DNA from: Acidobacteriota bacterium
Lineage (GTDB): Bacteria; Acidobacteriota; Vicinamibacteria; Vicinamibacterales; JAKQTR01
DNA: 64,000 bases
NCBI GenBank assembly: GCA_029562975.1
Contig: JAKQTR010000041.1
Coordinates: 248,001 to 312,000 of the forward strand
Reading direction: 5' to 3'
The position numbers and the translations under genes are program-made. Below the pieces are notes generated by a model. That model saw only the letters and a program-made list of their open reading frames with translations. It searched no databases and was not told the origin of the DNA. Below, piece after piece: positions 53,593 to 61,964 of this stretch; the stretch's first letter is position 1, and each line of letters begins with the position of its first letter.

Positions 53593-53885
53593 GTGACGCC
53601 GCCGGTCGTTCGTCGCGAGTGCACCAGGACGCCGGCAGGCATCGCGGAGGGGCCCGGCCCCGGTGGGCCGGCTGCCGCCCAGGCACTCGCTTCGGGGGAG
53701 GCGCGCAGCTCCCGGAGGCGCCAGCGCCGCTCCCCTTCGCGACGAGGCTGGAGAAGTCCCTCATTCTCCGTCCGGCCGACGCCCTGAGGCGGCTGAAGGA
53801 CGCCGGTTTCGACGGAGTCGAGGGGCCGCGCGAGGCAACGCCGAAAGACGCCGCGAAGACGCGCACGATAGTCCGCGCCCCGAGG
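53593..53885 (+). pseudogene. Remnant of a Tat-exported TIM-barrel isomerase
   Basis: This otherwise geneless stretch holds traces of a decayed gene. From a GTG at 53593 one frame reads RRECTRTPAGIAEGPG and AAAQALASGEA, like a worn Tat signal. In another frame from about 53735 it reads LPFATRLEKSLILRPADALR and RLKDAGFDGVEGPREATPKD, then AAKTRTIVRA. That is the typical start of Tat-type hydroxypyruvate isomerase/epimerase proteins, with part of the segment after KSLIL missing. It breaks off just before the start of the DUF5916 gene. At least one frameshift and a large 3' deletion are needed to explain it. Confidence 0.55.
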
Positions 53886-53894
53886 GTCGATGAG

Positions 53895-56186
53895 GTGACA
53901 CGCGCCCGAGTCGGATTCGCCGCGCTCCCGCTCCTTGCGCTGGCCGCGATGCCGCCGCCTGCCGCGGCTCAGCCTGTGCCCGACCGCCCCGTCCGCCCGA
54001 CGATCGTCATCCCGAGGGTGGACCAGGCGCCCGCCCTCGAGGACTTCCTCGACATGCAGCCCGGTCCGAGGATGGCGGGCCGCATGCTGAAGCTGACCGG
54101 TTTCACGCAGACGCTGCCCAGGGACGGCGAGCCCGTCAGCCAGGCCACCGACGCCTACCTGGCGTACGACAGCGAGCGCATCTACGTCGTCATCGTGGCC
54201 TTCGACGCCCAGCCCGAGCTCATCCGGGCCCGGATGACCCCGAGGGAGAAGTTCAGCGGCGACGACAAGATCGACGTCTTCCTCGACACCTTCCACGACG
54301 AGCGGCGCGCGTACGGCTTCACCTGCAACCCCCTCGGCGTGCAGATGGACGGCCGGTGGACGGAGGGCAGCAACTTCGACTCGTCGTTCAACGCGATCTG
54401 GCAGTCGAAGGGGCGGATCACCGATCGCGGGTTCATCATCTGGATGGCCATCCCGTTCAGGAGCCTCCGCTTTCCTGCGGTGGCGCAGCAGAAGTGGGGG
54501 CTCGTCATCATCCGCTGGATTCCGCGCAACAACGAGAACTCCGCGTGGCCCTGGGTGAAGGGCACCATCGACGGGCGCCTCAACCAGGGCGCGACCATGG
54601 TGGGCATCGAGGGCATCGCGCCGGGGCGGGACGTCCAGCTCGTGCCGTACGGCTTCGTCCGCTCCTTCCGGGCGCTGGACACGCAGGACCCCGAGCGCGT
54701 CGCCTTTGCCGGCAGGTCGGTCGATCCGGACGTGGGGCTCGACGCCAAGTTCGTCCTTGCCAACCGCTTCGCCCTCGACGCGGCGGTGAACCCCGACTTC
54801 AGCCAGATCGAATCCGACGAGCCGCAGATCACCGTGAACCGCCGCTTCGAGGTGTTCTTCAGGGAGCGGCGGCCGTTCTTCCTAGAGAACACGGACTTCT
54901 TCTCGACGCCGATCAACCTGTTCTTCAGCCGACGCATCACCGAGCCGCGCCTCGGGCTGCGGCTCACCGGCAAGGAAGGGCCCTACACCATCGGGGCCAT
55001 CGTCGCCGACGACGAGGCCCCGGGGAAGGCCGTGCCGCCCGGCGATCGGCTTCGCGGGTCCCGGGCGAAGCTCGGCGTCGTGCGGGTCAACCGGGACCTC
55101 TTCCGGAACACGACCGCCGGGTTCCTCGTCACCGACCGCGAACTGGCGGGGGGCCGCAACCGTGTGGGCAGCGTGGACTCCCGGTTCAAGCTGACGCCGA
55201 ACTGGGTGGGCACGCTGCAGGCGGCCACGAGTTCGACCCGCTCAATCGACGGAGCGGAGGTCGCGGGGCAGGCGTATGCGGCGGCGCTCCGGCGGGAAGG
55301 GCGCCATTTCACCCAGAGCACCGAGTACCTCGACTTCAGCCCGGGCTTCCAGACCCAGACCGGGTTCGTCAGCAGGACCGGCATCCGCAGCGCCGCTCAG
55401 CAGGTCAACTATCTCTTCCGGCCCCAGGGCCGGTCGCTGCTCTCCTGGGGGCCTTCGTTCGGGGCCAGCGGCGTCTGGGCCCACGACGGCGGGGCGCCGC
55501 TCGACTGGGAGCTGCAGGCCCGGCTGAACGTCGAGTTCACGCGGCAGACCAAGCTTGGCGTGTTCTACAGGCCCGGCCGGGAACGGCTTCGGCCGAAGGA
55601 TTTCGCCGGTCTGGCAGCGAGCGCGGACTTCTCGACCGGCCTCCGCGGCTTCTCGCTCAGCTCGCAGCACATCTCGGCGCTGACCTTCAGCAGCACCTAC
55701 ACCGCGGGGCGCGTCATCAACCTCGTCCCCCCGAGAGGCGCCGGGCCTGCGCCGGCCGATTCCGCCGAAGTCACCGTGGCCGTCACCGCCCGGCCGAACC
55801 GGCACCTGCTGAGCGAAAACACGTACATCATGTCGAGGCTCACCAGCGTTGGCGCCGGCGAGCGCATCTTCAGCAATCACATCGTGCGATCCAGATGGAA
55901 CTGGCAGTTCAGCCCCGAGCTGTCCCTGCGCGTGATCCTGCAGTACGACGCCGTGTTCGCGAGCCCGCCGCGCACCAGGCTGGAGACCAGGAGGAACCTG
56001 AACGCCGACGTGCTCTTCACCTACCTGCTGAACCCGTGGACCGCGCTCCACGTCGGCTACAACGGCAATCGGCAGAACATCGCGCTCCAGCCGACCGAGG
56101 CGGGGCGGCGGGTCGTTCGCGCAGGCGGCATGTTCGAGGACGCCCGCCAGGTTTTCGTGAAGGTCTCCTACCTCGTGCCGCTGTGA
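53895..56186 (+). CDS. DUF5916 protein with CBM9-like domain, outer-membrane type
   Basis: A 763-residue exported protein. The GTG at 53895 is preferred because a signal peptide follows at once (VTRARVGFAALPLLALAAMP, cleavage near AAAQP); earlier codons belong to a decayed gene. Residues about 60-220 form a CBM9-like domain (DAYLAYDSERIYVVIVAFDA, VFLDTFHDERRAYGFTCNP). The DUF5916 hallmark follows: NPDFSQIESDEPQITVNRRF and FFRERRPFFLENTDFF. The C-terminal half has alternating beta-strands ending in an aromatic-rich strand (VFVKVSYLVPL), as in outer-membrane barrels. The function is not established; a role in glycan or peptide handling at the outer membrane is possible. Confidence 0.85.
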   Translation: MTRARVGFAALPLLALAAMPPPAAAQPVPDRPVRPTIVIPRVDQAPALEDFLDMQPGPRMAGRMLKLTGFTQTLPRDGEPVSQATDAYLAYDSERIYVVIVAFDAQPELIRARMTPREKFSGDDKIDVFLDTFHDERRAYGFTCNPLGVQMDGRWTEGSNFDSSFNAIWQSKGRITDRGFIIWMAIPFRSLRFPAVAQQKWGLVIIRWIPRNNENSAWPWVKGTIDGRLNQGATMVGIEGIAPGRDVQLVPYGFVRSFRALDTQDPERVAFAGRSVDPDVGLDAKFVLANRFALDAAVNPDFSQIESDEPQITVNRRFEVFFRERRPFFLENTDFFSTPINLFFSRRITEPRLGLRLTGKEGPYTIGAIVADDEAPGKAVPPGDRLRGSRAKLGVVRVNRDLFRNTTAGFLVTDRELAGGRNRVGSVDSRFKLTPNWVGTLQAATSSTRSIDGAEVAGQAYAAALRREGRHFTQSTEYLDFSPGFQTQTGFVSRTGIRSAAQQVNYLFRPQGRSLLSWGPSFGASGVWAHDGGAPLDWELQARLNVEFTRQTKLGVFYRPGRERLRPKDFAGLAASADFSTGLRGFSLSSQHISALTFSSTYTAGRVINLVPPRGAGPAPADSAEVTVAVTARPNRHLLSENTYIMSRLTSVGAGERIFSNHIVRSRWNWQFSPELSLRVILQYDAVFASPPRTRLETRRNLNADVLFTYLLNPWTALHVGYNGNRQNIALQPTEAGRRVVRAGGMFEDARQVFVKVSYLVPL

Positions 56187-56214
56187 AGCGGCGCACCCGT
56201 CTTCTTCAGCGCCT

Positions 56215-56237
56215 GGGAGAGCCCCGCGGGATCTCCC
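56215..56237 (+). terminator. Weak hairpin after the DUF5916 gene
   Basis: GGGAGA (56215-56220) pairs with TCTCCC (56232-56237) across an 11-nt loop, 29 bp after the stop. There is no T-run. It lies between convergent DUF5916 and tRNA-Leu units. Confidence 0.3.
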
Positions 56238-56318
56238 GTCCCGTCAGCCATCCGTCAGCCAAGGGCCTCTGGGGTCAGCAGCCGCTGGAATTGCGCGGGC
56301 CGTAACTTGTTGACAAGG

Positions 56319-56407
56319 TGGTGCCGGAGGTGGGAATCGAACCCACACTGGGGGTGAACCCAACGGGATTTTGAGTCCCGCGCGTCTGCCAGTTCCGCCA
56401 CTCCGGC
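56319..56407 (-). tRNA. tRNA-Leu (anticodon CAA)
   Basis: An 89-nt leucine tRNA with its CCA end encoded (complement of 56319-56321). The acceptor stem begins GCCGGAG and pairs with the 3' CTCCGGC. The anticodon stem is CGGGA/TCCCG with loop CTCAAAA, so the anticodon is CAA, reading UUG. A long variable arm (GTTGGGTTCACCCCCAGT region) is as expected for leucine. The T-arm has GGTTCGATTCC. It is the only tRNA found in the window. Confidence 0.96.
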
Positions 56408-56441
56408 ACGTTCGAAGGCAAGGGGCGCGGGCGGACCCCCG

Positions 56442-56450
56442 AGTATAGCA
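56442..56450 (-). promoter_or_regulatory. Extended -10 promoter of tRNA-Leu
   Basis: On the minus strand TGCTATACT (56450-56442) is an extended -10 element, 34 nt before the mature 5' end of the tRNA. No good -35 hexamer is seen at 17 bp, which fits extended -10 promoters. Confidence 0.55.
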
Positions 56451-56646
56451 TCCGCAGCCGCCCCCTGCCGTCCGACGCTCCCCGGCGCCTGAACCCTCGC
56501 ACCAGCCGCGAACGTCCAAACCATCAGCACGTTGGCACGATCCGGAGGCGCGAGTCCGGTGCGAATCCGGGCGACGCGCCAGTGGCGAAAACAAGTCGAA
56601 TCAGCGAAAGACAGGCGAAACCTCGCCGAAACACGAAGGTTTTCGG

Positions 56647-56675
56647 TTGATCCGAGGCAGTCCCGGGCGTATACT
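56647..56675 (+). promoter_or_regulatory. Near-consensus sigma-70 promoter of carD
   Basis: TTGATC (56647-56652) and TATACT (56670-56675) are separated by exactly 17 bp. The start of transcription would be near 56682, giving a leader of about 63 nt before the GTG at 56745. It is the clearest promoter in the window. Confidence 0.72.
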
Positions 56676-56744
56676 GCAAGGGTTGCAGGTGCCTCCGGCC
56701 CTCCGACCTTTCGACTCATTCCTGCAGAAAGAGAGGGGACCTCA

Positions 56745-57317
56745 GTGACATTCCAGGTCGGCGACAAGGTTATCTACCCGAACCACGGACTTGGCGTCGT
56801 CGAACGCATCGAAGAGAAGACCATCCTGGGCACCACCTGCGGGTTCTATCACCTCCGGATCGCCGCCAACGACACCACGGTCCTTGTTCCGCTCGCGAAC
56901 GTGGATGGCGTCGGCCTGCGCCGCGCGATCGATGAAGACGAGGTGGATCGGCTCTTCAAGCTGCTCGGGGATGGAAAGATCGACAGCCAGCAGAACTGGA
57001 AGGGACGTTTCAAGGACAACTCCGAGAAGATGCGAACGGGCTCGATCTACGACGTGGCCGACGTGCTCAAGAGCCTGACGCTGCTGAGCAAGTCGAAGAG
57101 CCTGTCCTTCCGCGAGAAGCGGATGCTCGACAGGGCCCGGTTTCTCATCATCAGCGAGATCGCCGAAGTGACGAGCCGCGTCAGTTCGGCGGTCGAAGGG
57201 ACGCTCGACCAGGCGCTGGCGAAGTGCATCGCCGCGCGCGCGCGGAGCATCGAGCGGGCCAAGACGGCCAAGGCGCCGGGGAAGGCGGCTTCCGCCAAGC
57301 GCGCCAAAGCGTCCTAG
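56745..57317 (+). CDS. carD: CarD family transcriptional regulator
   Basis: A 190-residue cytoplasmic regulator that binds the RNA polymerase beta subunit and stabilises open complexes, mainly at rRNA and growth genes. The GTG at 56745 is chosen because AGAGGGG lies 7-13 nt upstream and the protein then starts at the RNAP-interaction (Tudor-like) domain VTFQVGDKVIYPNHGLGVVE. The helical DNA-binding domain follows (KDNSEKMRTGSIYDVADVLK, LSFREKRMLDRARFLIISEI). A Lys/Ala-rich tail ends the protein, a common feature. It has its own promoter and a strong hairpin behind it, so it is probably monocistronic. Confidence 0.93.
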   Translation: MTFQVGDKVIYPNHGLGVVERIEEKTILGTTCGFYHLRIAANDTTVLVPLANVDGVGLRRAIDEDEVDRLFKLLGDGKIDSQQNWKGRFKDNSEKMRTGSIYDVADVLKSLTLLSKSKSLSFREKRMLDRARFLIISEIAEVTSRVSSAVEGTLDQALAKCIAARARSIERAKTAKAPGKAASAKRAKAS

Positions 57318-57340
57318 TCCGGCGACTCGGTTCGCGTCTC

Positions 57341-57375
57341 ACGGGCCCGTCCCGGCCAAGCCGGGGCGGGCCCGT
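57341..57375 (+). terminator. Strong hairpin terminator after carD
   Basis: ACGGGCCCGTCCCGGC (57341-57356) pairs with 57360-57375 in a 16-bp stem with one mismatch and a 3-nt loop (CAA). It is 24 bp after the carD stop. A short TTCGATT follows, not a real T-run. Confidence 0.65.
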
Positions 57376-57380
57376 TCGAT

Positions 57381-57386
57381 TATGAT
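57381..57386 (+). promoter_or_regulatory. Putative leaderless -10 box of the vWFA gene
   Basis: TATGAT lies exactly 6 nt before the GTG at 57393, so transcription would start at the start codon. No Shine-Dalgarno fits in the gap. The -35 position falls in the carD hairpin and has no match to consensus. Confidence 0.4.
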
Positions 57387-57392
57387 GCGGAC

Positions 57393-59603
57393 GTGGATGC
57401 GCCCGCCAGCTCCGGCCGCCCGTCTGGCTGCTCGTTCGCGGCAGCCGCCGGCCTTTGTCTGACAGCGGTCCTGGCTGGCCTCGGCGGCCTGGACGCCCGC
57501 GGGGCCCAGGGGCCGCCCCCGGGGGGCGCAGGGGCCCGGGCGGCAGACGCGGCAGGCCGGGAGCAGCGCCCGGTGTTCCGCGCCGGCGCGAACTTCGTCC
57601 GCGTGGACGTGTTCGCCTCGAAGGACGGCGCGCCGGTCGAGGACCTGGAGGCCTCGGACTTCGAGGTGCTCGAGGACGGCGTGACGCAGGCGATAGAGAC
57701 CTTCGAGCACGTCCGGATCGGCCGCGGCGGCGGTGCGCTCACGCGCGTCGAGCCCCGCACGGCGCGCGAGGCCAGGGATATGGCCGCCGATCCGCGCGCG
57801 CGCCTGTTCGTGCTGTTCCTCGATACCTACCACGTCGGTCAGGCCTCGGCGATCAACGTGCGGCGCCCGCTCGTCAACATGCTGAACCGCGTCGTCGGGC
57901 CGGAGGACCTGCTCGCGGTCATGACGCCGATCATGGCGGCGAGCGACATCACCTTCACGCGCCGCACCGACCTGGTGGCGGAGATGCTCGACAGCGCGGG
58001 CATGTGGGGCCAGCGGGACGAGCGGATGAAGAAAGACCCGGTGGATCAGCTGTACGAGCAGTGCTACCCGCCGGCGCCGGGCACGGGCCGCGCGACGTCG
58101 GAGGTGGCCGAGGCCATGATCCAGCGCCGGCGCGAGAAGGTCACCCTCGACGCCATCGAGGAGCTGGTCCGCTACCTTGGCGGCCTGCGCGAAGAGCGAA
58201 AAGCCATCCTCCTCGTGAGCGAGGGGTGGATGCTGTACCGGCCGGCCAGGCCGCTGGCCGAGAGCGGCACGCCGCGGATGCCGGGCGTCTTCGTGGGGCC
58301 CGACGGCAAGCTCAGGAACACGGACGCGCGGAACATGGCGGGCGCGAACACCGCCCAGTGCGATCAGGACCGCGTGGCGCTGTCGATGATCGACAACCGC
58401 CAGCGGTACCTGAACATCCTCAACCTGGCGAACCGCGCGAACGCGAGCTTCTACCCGATCGAGCCGAGGGGCCTCGCCGTCTTCGACAACGACATCGGGC
58501 CGAACCCGCCCCCTCTTCCGGCGACGGACGTGGCGATGCTTCGGACGCGCCACGAGGCGCTGCGCACGGCGGCGCTCAACACGGACGGCATCGCCGTGAT
58601 GGATTCGAACGACATCGACAGCGGGCTGAAGCGGGTGGCGGCGGACCTGTCGTCGTACTACCTGCTTGGCTACACCTCCACGAACTCGAAGTTCGACGGG
58701 AAGTACCGGGCGATCCGCGTCCGCGTCACCCGTCCCGGAATCGAGGTGCGCGCGAGGCGGGGCTACCTGGCCCTGACCGAGGCGGAAGCCGCGACGATGA
58801 CGGCGGCGGCGGCTCCGGCGCCGAGCGCCGAGACGGTCGCGCTGAGATCAGCCCTGGCGTCGCTGGACGCGATCCGTCCGGACCGGGCCTTCACGCTTTC
58901 CGCGAGTTGGGGCTGGTGGATGCCGGCCGGAGAACCGCTGAAGGGCCAGCCCCGGGGCGCCGAACCAGCAGTCTGGATTGTCGGCGCGATCGACCCGAAG
59001 GCGCGAGGCGCCGAGGCGTGGACCCGCGGCGGCGAAGCCGAGGTCACGGTGGCGTCCGGCGGGGGCGCGGTGCTCGCCTCCTACGCCGTGCCAATCCCGG
59101 CCGAGTCGGCTCGCTTCGAGAGCCGGTTCCCGAGGTCCGCTGAGGACGTCTGGCTCGATCCCGGCGCCTACACGATCCGCGTACGGGCGCAGCCGGCGGG
59201 CGGCGGCCTGCCGACCACCGACACGGTGCGGCTCACCGTCCCGGAGGCGCCGGGGGCCGGACGCTTCGCGTTCGGTCAGCCGGTCTGCGTCCGGCGCGGC
59301 GCCGGGGTGTCCGCGGCGGAATCGCCCGTCCCAGACCGCCGGCTCCGTCGCACAGAGCGCCTCATCGTCCTCGCATCGGCGTCGTCGGCGCCCGACGAGC
59401 TAAGCGCGGAGCTCCTCGATCGCCGCGGCGCGCCGATGACGCTGCCCGTCGAGACGTCGACGATGAGCCGCGACTTCGTGCAGTGGATCCGCGCGGAGCT
59501 GGCGCTCGCGCCTCTGGCGCCAGGCAACTACATCGTCCGCCTGTCGGCGAAGAAGGGCGGCGAACAGGCCGTCACGCTGGCGGCGTTCAGGGTGGTTCCC
59601 TGA
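57393..59603 (+). CDS. vWFA-related acidobacterial-type exported protein
   Basis: A 736-residue protein of the family named vWFA-related acidobacterial domain, expanded in Acidobacteriota. The GTG at 57393 gives a signal-like N-terminus (SFAAAAGLCLTAVLAGLGGL). FRAGANFVRVDVFASKDGAP and FEVLEDGVTQAIETFEHVRI form the leading beta-domain. The vWA fold starts at LFVLFLDTYHVGQASAINVR near residue 140; the MIDAS DxSxS motif is altered to DTYHV, as is usual in this group. YYLLGYTSTNSKFDGKYRAI closes the domain. The C-terminal 300 residues are beta-rich. Its cellular role is unknown, probably protein-protein contacts outside the cytoplasm. Confidence 0.9.
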   Translation: MDAPASSGRPSGCSFAAAAGLCLTAVLAGLGGLDARGAQGPPPGGAGARAADAAGREQRPVFRAGANFVRVDVFASKDGAPVEDLEASDFEVLEDGVTQAIETFEHVRIGRGGGALTRVEPRTAREARDMAADPRARLFVLFLDTYHVGQASAINVRRPLVNMLNRVVGPEDLLAVMTPIMAASDITFTRRTDLVAEMLDSAGMWGQRDERMKKDPVDQLYEQCYPPAPGTGRATSEVAEAMIQRRREKVTLDAIEELVRYLGGLREERKAILLVSEGWMLYRPARPLAESGTPRMPGVFVGPDGKLRNTDARNMAGANTAQCDQDRVALSMIDNRQRYLNILNLANRANASFYPIEPRGLAVFDNDIGPNPPPLPATDVAMLRTRHEALRTAALNTDGIAVMDSNDIDSGLKRVAADLSSYYLLGYTSTNSKFDGKYRAIRVRVTRPGIEVRARRGYLALTEAEAATMTAAAAPAPSAETVALRSALASLDAIRPDRAFTLSASWGWWMPAGEPLKGQPRGAEPAVWIVGAIDPKARGAEAWTRGGEAEVTVASGGGAVLASYAVPIPAESARFESRFPRSAEDVWLDPGAYTIRVRAQPAGGGLPTTDTVRLTVPEAPGAGRFAFGQPVCVRRGAGVSAAESPVPDRRLRRTERLIVLASASSAPDELSAELLDRRGAPMTLPVETSTMSRDFVQWIRAELALAPLAPGNYIVRLSAKKGGEQAVTLAAFRVVP

Positions 59604-59604
59604 C

Positions 59605-59740
59605 GAGGGACAAGAGGCAAGGGACAAGGGGCAGGAGGCCGGGCGCCGGGCGCTCGTCGGCGTGCGCGGTCAGCGTGACGCGCCTCCCACGCGGCAACAG
59701 CCGCGCCCCTCGAGCGCCTGGCCCCTGCCCTCCAGCCGTG
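59605..59740. repeat. Purine-rich repeats in a convergent junction
   Basis: This 137-bp gap between the convergent vWFA and OPT genes opens with an imperfect tandem repeat (GGGACAAGAGGCAAGGGACA, then AGGGGCAGG). The far end, CTGGCCCCTGCCCTCC, is roughly its inverse complement, so the whole gap could fold. No gene is seen. It may serve as a two-way terminator. Confidence 0.45.
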
Positions 59741-61849
59741 CTACATCACCGCCGTCGGCGGGGCGGGTTCATCGGCGTCGCCCGCTTTCCTGAGCGGCAC
59801 CGCGATCAGGTACCACACCAGCACGGCCGCGGCGACGATCGACATCCAGGGCACGAGTGACTCCAGCGCGCGGCTCTGGAAGAGGTCCCGCCACGTCCAG
59901 AACGCGTGCGATGCCCTCGCATAGACGACGCCGGCGATGAGCAGACCGACGAGGGCTTCGCCGGCGATCAGGCCCGAGGCTGCCAGCACGCCGGCGTTCT
60001 CGACTCTGGCCTTCTGCGCCGCGTTGTACCCGCGATGGTCGCGGATCTTGTCCACGACGCCGCGGATGACGCCGCCGCAGAAGATGGCGAAGGTCGTGCC
60101 GAGCGGCAGGTACATCCCGACGGAGAAGAGCATGGGGCTTCGGACCCTGATCAGGATGAGCGAGATGCCCATGGCGATGCCGACGAACACCAGCGGCCAC
60201 GCCATTTCGCCGCCGACGATGCCCTGCGACAGCGCCGCCATCAGGCCCGCCTGCGGGGCGCTGTAGGTCCTGCCGCCGAAGCCGCCGGAGGCGCCGAACT
60301 GGGCGAGGTCGGAGTTGTGCATCATGTAGAGCGGGAAGAACATCACCAGGCCGGCCACGACGACGCCGAAGATGTCGCCGATCTGCATCTTCCACGGCGT
60401 GCCGCCGAGGATGTGGCCCACCTTGAGGTCCTGCAGCATCTCGCCGGCGACGGCGGCGGACACGCAACCGACGGCCGCGACGCCGAGCACCGCCACGACG
60501 CCCTGCGCGCCGGTCGCCCCGATGATCACCATCGTCAGCGCCGCGATGATCGTCGTCGCGAGCGTGAGCCCCGACAGGGGGTTGTTGGAGGAGCCGATCA
60601 GGCCGACCAGGTTGCCCGACACCGCCGCGAAGAAGAAGCCCGTGACGATCATCACGACGGCGGCGGTCACGGCCGTGCCGATCGCGCCCGTGAAGTAGGA
60701 GTACAGGGCGATCATCAGCACGAAGATGGCCAGGATGCCGAGGCCCACCACCTTCAGCGACAGATCGCGCTCGGTCCGCTTCGTCGCCGCCTGCGCCGTC
60801 GCGGATTTCTTCACGTCGGCGACGCCGCGCTTGAAGCCGCCGATGAGGTTCTTGCGCATCTTGTAGAGCGTGAAGGTGGCGCCGACGAGCATGCCGCCCA
60901 CCGCAATTGGCCGGACGATGTACTTCCAGAGCGCGACGACCATCGCCCCCCACGCGGCTTCCTCGTTGCCGCCGCTCGCCGCCAGGTACTGATCGATCAA
61001 GCCGGGCCCGAGGAAGAAGACCAGGAGCGGGACGAACAGGCCCCAGGCCAGCAGGCCGCCCGCGAAGTTCAGCGCGCCCAGTTCCGGGCCGATGATGTAG
61101 CCGACGCCCAGGTAGGCCGGCGTCACGTCCGGGGCGGAGAAGGTCGTCACGCCGCCGGCGGTGATCTTGGCGGACTCGTCGGTCAGGCCCAGCCGCACGA
61201 AGCTCTCGCGCAACCGCCCGACCGGGAGCGTGAACTCGTTCTGGTCCCGGAACAGCCCGAATCCCGCGCTCGACACGATGCGGACGAGCGCGCCGACGCC
61301 CATGGCGCGGAAGAGCTGCAGGGCCGCCTCGCTCCCTTTCTGACCGGCCTTGTGGATCTCGCTGGCGGCGACCGACTCGGGGAACTGCAGCGACGGATCC
61401 TCCACCATCACGCGGCGAAGAATCGTGACGAACATGATCCCGAGCAGGCCGCCGAGGATCATGAGCGCCGACGAGACCAGGTACTCCTGCCACAGGTGCG
61501 CGGCGTCGAACTTCCAGAGGCTGAGAATCACGAACGCCGGGATGGTGAAGATGGCGCCGGCCGCCACCGACTCGCCGATGGACCCGACGGTCCTGGCGAA
61601 GTTCTCCTCGAGGATCGTGCTGTTCCTGAACAGCCTGAGGACCGCCATGCCGATGACGGCGGCCGGGTAGGTTGCCGCGATGGTCATCCCCGCGCGAAGG
61701 CCCAGGTACGCGTTGGCCGCGCCGAGGATGACGCACATCACCAGGCCGAGGACGAGCGCCCGCAGCGTGAACTCGCGCTGTTCGGCGGCGTCGGGCACGA
61801 AGGGCACGTGGCCGCCTGACGGCGGGGTGGAGGAAGCTGGGTGACTCAT
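59741..61849 (-). CDS. OPT family oligopeptide transporter
   Basis: A 702-residue inner-membrane transporter of the oligopeptide transporter family, importing peptides (or metal-peptide complexes) probably with protons. The ATG at 61849 starts just before the first segment (FTLRALVLGLVMCVILGAAN). Typical features are AYLGLRAGMTIAATYPAAVI, FPESVAASEIHKAGQ, GLIGSSNNPLSGLTLATTII near the middle (the conserved SSNNP loop) and CVSAAVAGEMLQDLKVGHIL. About 15-16 membrane segments can be counted. It is convergent with the vWFA gene and divergent from the flippase gene. A -10-like TAAGAT lies 8 nt before the ATG. Confidence 0.9.
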   Translation of the reverse strand: MSHPASSTPPSGGHVPFVPDAAEQREFTLRALVLGLVMCVILGAANAYLGLRAGMTIAATYPAAVIGMAVLRLFRNSTILEENFARTVGSIGESVAAGAIFTIPAFVILSLWKFDAAHLWQEYLVSSALMILGGLLGIMFVTILRRVMVEDPSLQFPESVAASEIHKAGQKGSEAALQLFRAMGVGALVRIVSSAGFGLFRDQNEFTLPVGRLRESFVRLGLTDESAKITAGGVTTFSAPDVTPAYLGVGYIIGPELGALNFAGGLLAWGLFVPLLVFFLGPGLIDQYLAASGGNEEAAWGAMVVALWKYIVRPIAVGGMLVGATFTLYKMRKNLIGGFKRGVADVKKSATAQAATKRTERDLSLKVVGLGILAIFVLMIALYSYFTGAIGTAVTAAVVMIVTGFFFAAVSGNLVGLIGSSNNPLSGLTLATTIIAALTMVIIGATGAQGVVAVLGVAAVGCVSAAVAGEMLQDLKVGHILGGTPWKMQIGDIFGVVVAGLVMFFPLYMMHNSDLAQFGASGGFGGRTYSAPQAGLMAALSQGIVGGEMAWPLVFVGIAMGISLILIRVRSPMLFSVGMYLPLGTTFAIFCGGVIRGVVDKIRDHRGYNAAQKARVENAGVLAASGLIAGEALVGLLIAGVVYARASHAFWTWRDLFQSRALESLVPWMSIVAAAVLVWYLIAVPLRKAGDADEPAPPTAVM

Positions 61850-61857
61850 AGCGGCGA

Positions 61858-61863
61858 ATCTTA
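61858..61863 (-). promoter_or_regulatory. Possible -10 box of the OPT gene
   Basis: On the minus strand TAAGAT (61863-61858) ends 8 nt before the ATG, so the transcript would have a very short leader or none. No clear -35 element is seen. Confidence 0.3.
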
Positions 61864-61947
61864 GCACGAGCCCGGCGCCGCCCGCGGTCCGCGCCATGGC
61901 GGCCGCGCCACGGCAGGCCGCCCGGCGCGGGCCCCGCGCCTTCGGGA

Positions 61948-61953
61948 TAGAAT
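61948..61953 (+). promoter_or_regulatory. Possible -10 box of the flippase gene
   Basis: TAGAAT at 61948-61953 lies 11 nt before the ATG at 61965 (8 nt before a TTG that is also in frame). No Shine-Dalgarno is seen. This again suggests a leaderless or near-leaderless mRNA. Confidence 0.3.
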
Positions 61954-61964
61954 GCGGCGCGTTG

